DNA of 64,000 bases from Saccharospirillum salsuginis (lineage in GTDB: Bacteria > Pseudomonadota > Gammaproteobacteria > Pseudomonadales > Natronospirillaceae), in assembly GCF_014651855.1 (NCBI RefSeq), contig NZ_BMXR01000003.1, forward strand, positions 62,001 to 126,000, given 5' to 3'. How positions within the stretch are numbered: the stretch's first letter is position 1; each line of letters begins with the position of its first letter. Positions 62,619 through 64,000 of this stretch are shown piece after piece. A program made the translations under genes and the position numbers. The notes below the pieces were generated by a model. That model was not told the origin of the DNA and did no database searches. It saw nothing but the letters and a program-made list of their open reading frames with translations.

Positions 62619-64000
62619 TCACTCCGTCAGGAACTGGATGTCGGTGAGCAGGTAGACCAGTACGCCCACCCAGGGGCGCAGTGTCTGCTCGGGGTTGTAG
62701 AAGCTGCCCAGGTTCTGGCGCGCGGTTTCCGGGGTTGACCAGTCGATGTTGTCCCAATTGATGGCGACCGTGATGCCATCGTCAGGGTTCAGATCGTGTT
62801 CTGGGCAATACTCCTGTTCATCGGTCTCGGCCCCGTTCCATTCCGTCGTCCACGACAGCCTATCCTGCGACTCGTCCCAGCTCATTCGCTGATCGTAGAG
62901 CGCTTTGTACAGTGACCAAGCCGCATTGATCTCAGTCTCGTCGGTGACGCCCCAAAACCGCCAGAGCAGATCGCGAATCGTCGATCGAATGGCCGTTTCT
63001 CCCATCTCGGTGGTCGGATCGGTGGTGATGGTGACGCCCTTGAACAACTTCGGAGAGACGCCCGGCCAGAATTCGTTCAGCACGATGCCGCAGGCCATCT
63101 CATTGGCCATCCGCATCGAGACCGAGGTCATCAAACTGTTCAGATCGGCCGGACGCTCGGTGATGCCGTCGGAGTCGATACCGCCGTAAAAGAGGTAGTA
63201 GTTTTCCAGCAATTGCGCGTCGTCCTGCCAGTCCAGCTTCCAGGTGTAACCGGTAGTGGCGGTGAACTTGCGATTCAGTTGTTCCGGCGTCAGCAACCGT
63301 CCGACCCCCAGCGTATCCAGCGCCGCCTGACGGCCACCATCCACGGTCGCGAAGGTCTCGGCCCGGAACAGCGGCGACATCATCATCTCGACTAGGAGGG
63401 TTTTCAGATCGTAATCGGCATTGCGGAAGGTCTCGGCCCAGCTCTCGATCAGGACCTGTTCGGACTGCCAGGCGACCAAGCGTTCGTTGTAATCGGCGTC
63501 GCTCGTCTCCAGCGGCTGCAGCAAGGGATCGCGTCCGAACACGCCCTGGAACCAGAACGTCACCGTCCCCTCGGCGAACCGCGGGTCGGCCACGATGCGT
63601 TCGGCCAGCCAGGTCAGGCCGTCGTCGTACCCATTGACCGGCCCGTAAGGGGATAAAGCCGGCATCGACTCGCCGTTGAACCCGGGCGCCAATTGACCCC
63701 GGTACCAGCGGTCGCCACTCTGGTAGTCCTCGGTATCGACATAGGTCTGGGGCAGGGCATCGTAGCCGAGCCGATCGAGGTAATGGCCGTCATTGCCCCA
63801 GTTCTGGAAGGCACCCGCCACCGGATCCATGATCGAATGACAGCCGAAACAGCTGCTGCCCGGCGCGCCCGGGTTGGTGACCGACTGCAGCTCCTCGGGG
63901 TCCATCGCCCGCACCGCCAGACGCTCGATATCGACACCGAGGAAGAAATAATAGGTCCAGCGCGCCCGGGCCCGGTTGCGGTTGGTGTCGGTCGACGGGA
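62619..64000 (-). CDS. Planctomycete-cytochrome-like protein, C-terminal part (cut by window end)
   Basis: The gene runs past the right edge; 460 residues are visible. The frame continues in from the edge (NRARARWTYYFFLGVDIERLAV), so internal start codons are not real starts. SSCFGCHSIMDPVAGAFQNW holds a CxxCH haem-like site in the place typical of the DUF1588/PSCyt kind (CxxCHxxMDP). A long helical part (MSPLFRAETFA, LLTPEQLNRKFTATTGY) resembles the DUF1592/DUF1585 neighbours. It is probably exported and co-transcribed with the DUF1501 gene. Confidence 0.72.
   Translation of the reverse strand, partial: PSTDTNRNRARARWTYYFFLGVDIERLAVRAMDPEELQSVTNPGAPGSSCFGCHSIMDPVAGAFQNWGNDGHYLDRLGYDALPQTYVDTEDYQSGDRWYRGQLAPGFNGESMPALSPYGPVNGYDDGLTWLAERIVADPRFAEGTVTFWFQGVFGRDPLLQPLETSDADYNERLVAWQSEQVLIESWAETFRNADYDLKTLLVEMMMSPLFRAETFATVDGGRQAALDTLGVGRLLTPEQLNRKFTATTGYTWKLDWQDDAQLLENYYLFYGGIDSDGITERPADLNSLMTSVSMRMANEMACGIVLNEFWPGVSPKLFKGVTITTDPTTEMGETAIRSTIRDLLWRFWGVTDETEINAAWSLYKALYDQRMSWDESQDRLSWTTEWNGAETDEQEYCPEHDLNPDDGITVAINWDNIDWSTPETARQNLGSFYNPEQTLRPWVGVLVYLLTDIQFLTE

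Overview
The window is a GC-rich stretch of a gammaproteobacterial chromosome, most likely from a marine or halophilic member of the Oceanospirillales/Saccharospirillaceae type. This placing is an inference from gene content: the argB-slmA pair, an ectoine-type osmolyte operon with its own aspartokinase and EctR regulator, a rpoZ-spoT arrangement, SlmA, PrlC, DsbB and GTAG-footed REP elements. No rRNA, tRNA, IS transposase, prophage or CRISPR array was recognised.

Layout. 1-3.3 kb: end of argB, slmA, a REP-type palindrome, an outer-membrane porin and a PAS-GGDEF diguanylate cyclase. 3.35-8.5 kb: an osmolyte operon read leftwards (ectA, ectB, aspartokinase, a membrane TPR protein) with divergent ectR; ectC is missing. 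8.5-14.6 kb: an acetyltransferase, an SDR, an exported protein, a YcgR-like PilZ protein, dsbB and a secreted EEP-family hydrolase. 14.7-19.1 kb: speE, spoT, rpoZ and gmk. 19.3-26.2 kb: a tyrosine-phosphatase-like protein overlapping an MsbA-type exporter, a RecQ-type helicase, a LysE exporter with an Lrp regulator and a nucleoside-recognition membrane protein. 26.3-35.1 kb: an M64-type lipoprotein protease, a TraR/DksA zinc-finger protein, an SPFH protein, small exported and membrane proteins, YceI and a divergent LysR. 35.1-41.1 kb: a decayed Fic gene followed by a four-gene SMC operon of the MksBEFG/Wadjet kind. 41.1-48.0 kb: yicC, rph, a heparanase-like GH79 protein, prlC, a methyltransferase and a HopJ-family protein. 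48.1-53.8 kb: an RND efflux pump with its adaptor, a SPOR-domain protein and aroE. 54.0-58.2 kb: the ugpBAEC glycerol-3-phosphate importer. 58.8-64 kb: an exported cyanophycinase, a class 3 lipase and a DUF1501 / planctomycete-cytochrome-like pair cut by the window end.

The most unusual material is non-coding. (1) Six copies of a roughly 90-115 bp palindromic element share a core around GTGAACCCRTCCATGG. Their outer arms differ between copies yet stay self-complementary within each copy, which points to a conserved structure. (2) Three families of REP-like repeats carry a GTAGG foot and occur mostly as inverted pairs. (3) Three GTTTG-type dyads (TTTGGCACAAAC) stand at an exact 19 bp period between ugpB and the cyanophycinase gene; the third also fits the sigma-54 GG-N10-GC rule.

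Other points to follow are the ectoine operon without ectC, the MksBEFG-like operon with an atypical Walker A and a short toprim subunit beside a Fic remnant, a spoT gene with no in-frame ATG start, and a bacterial heparanase-like GH79 protein.
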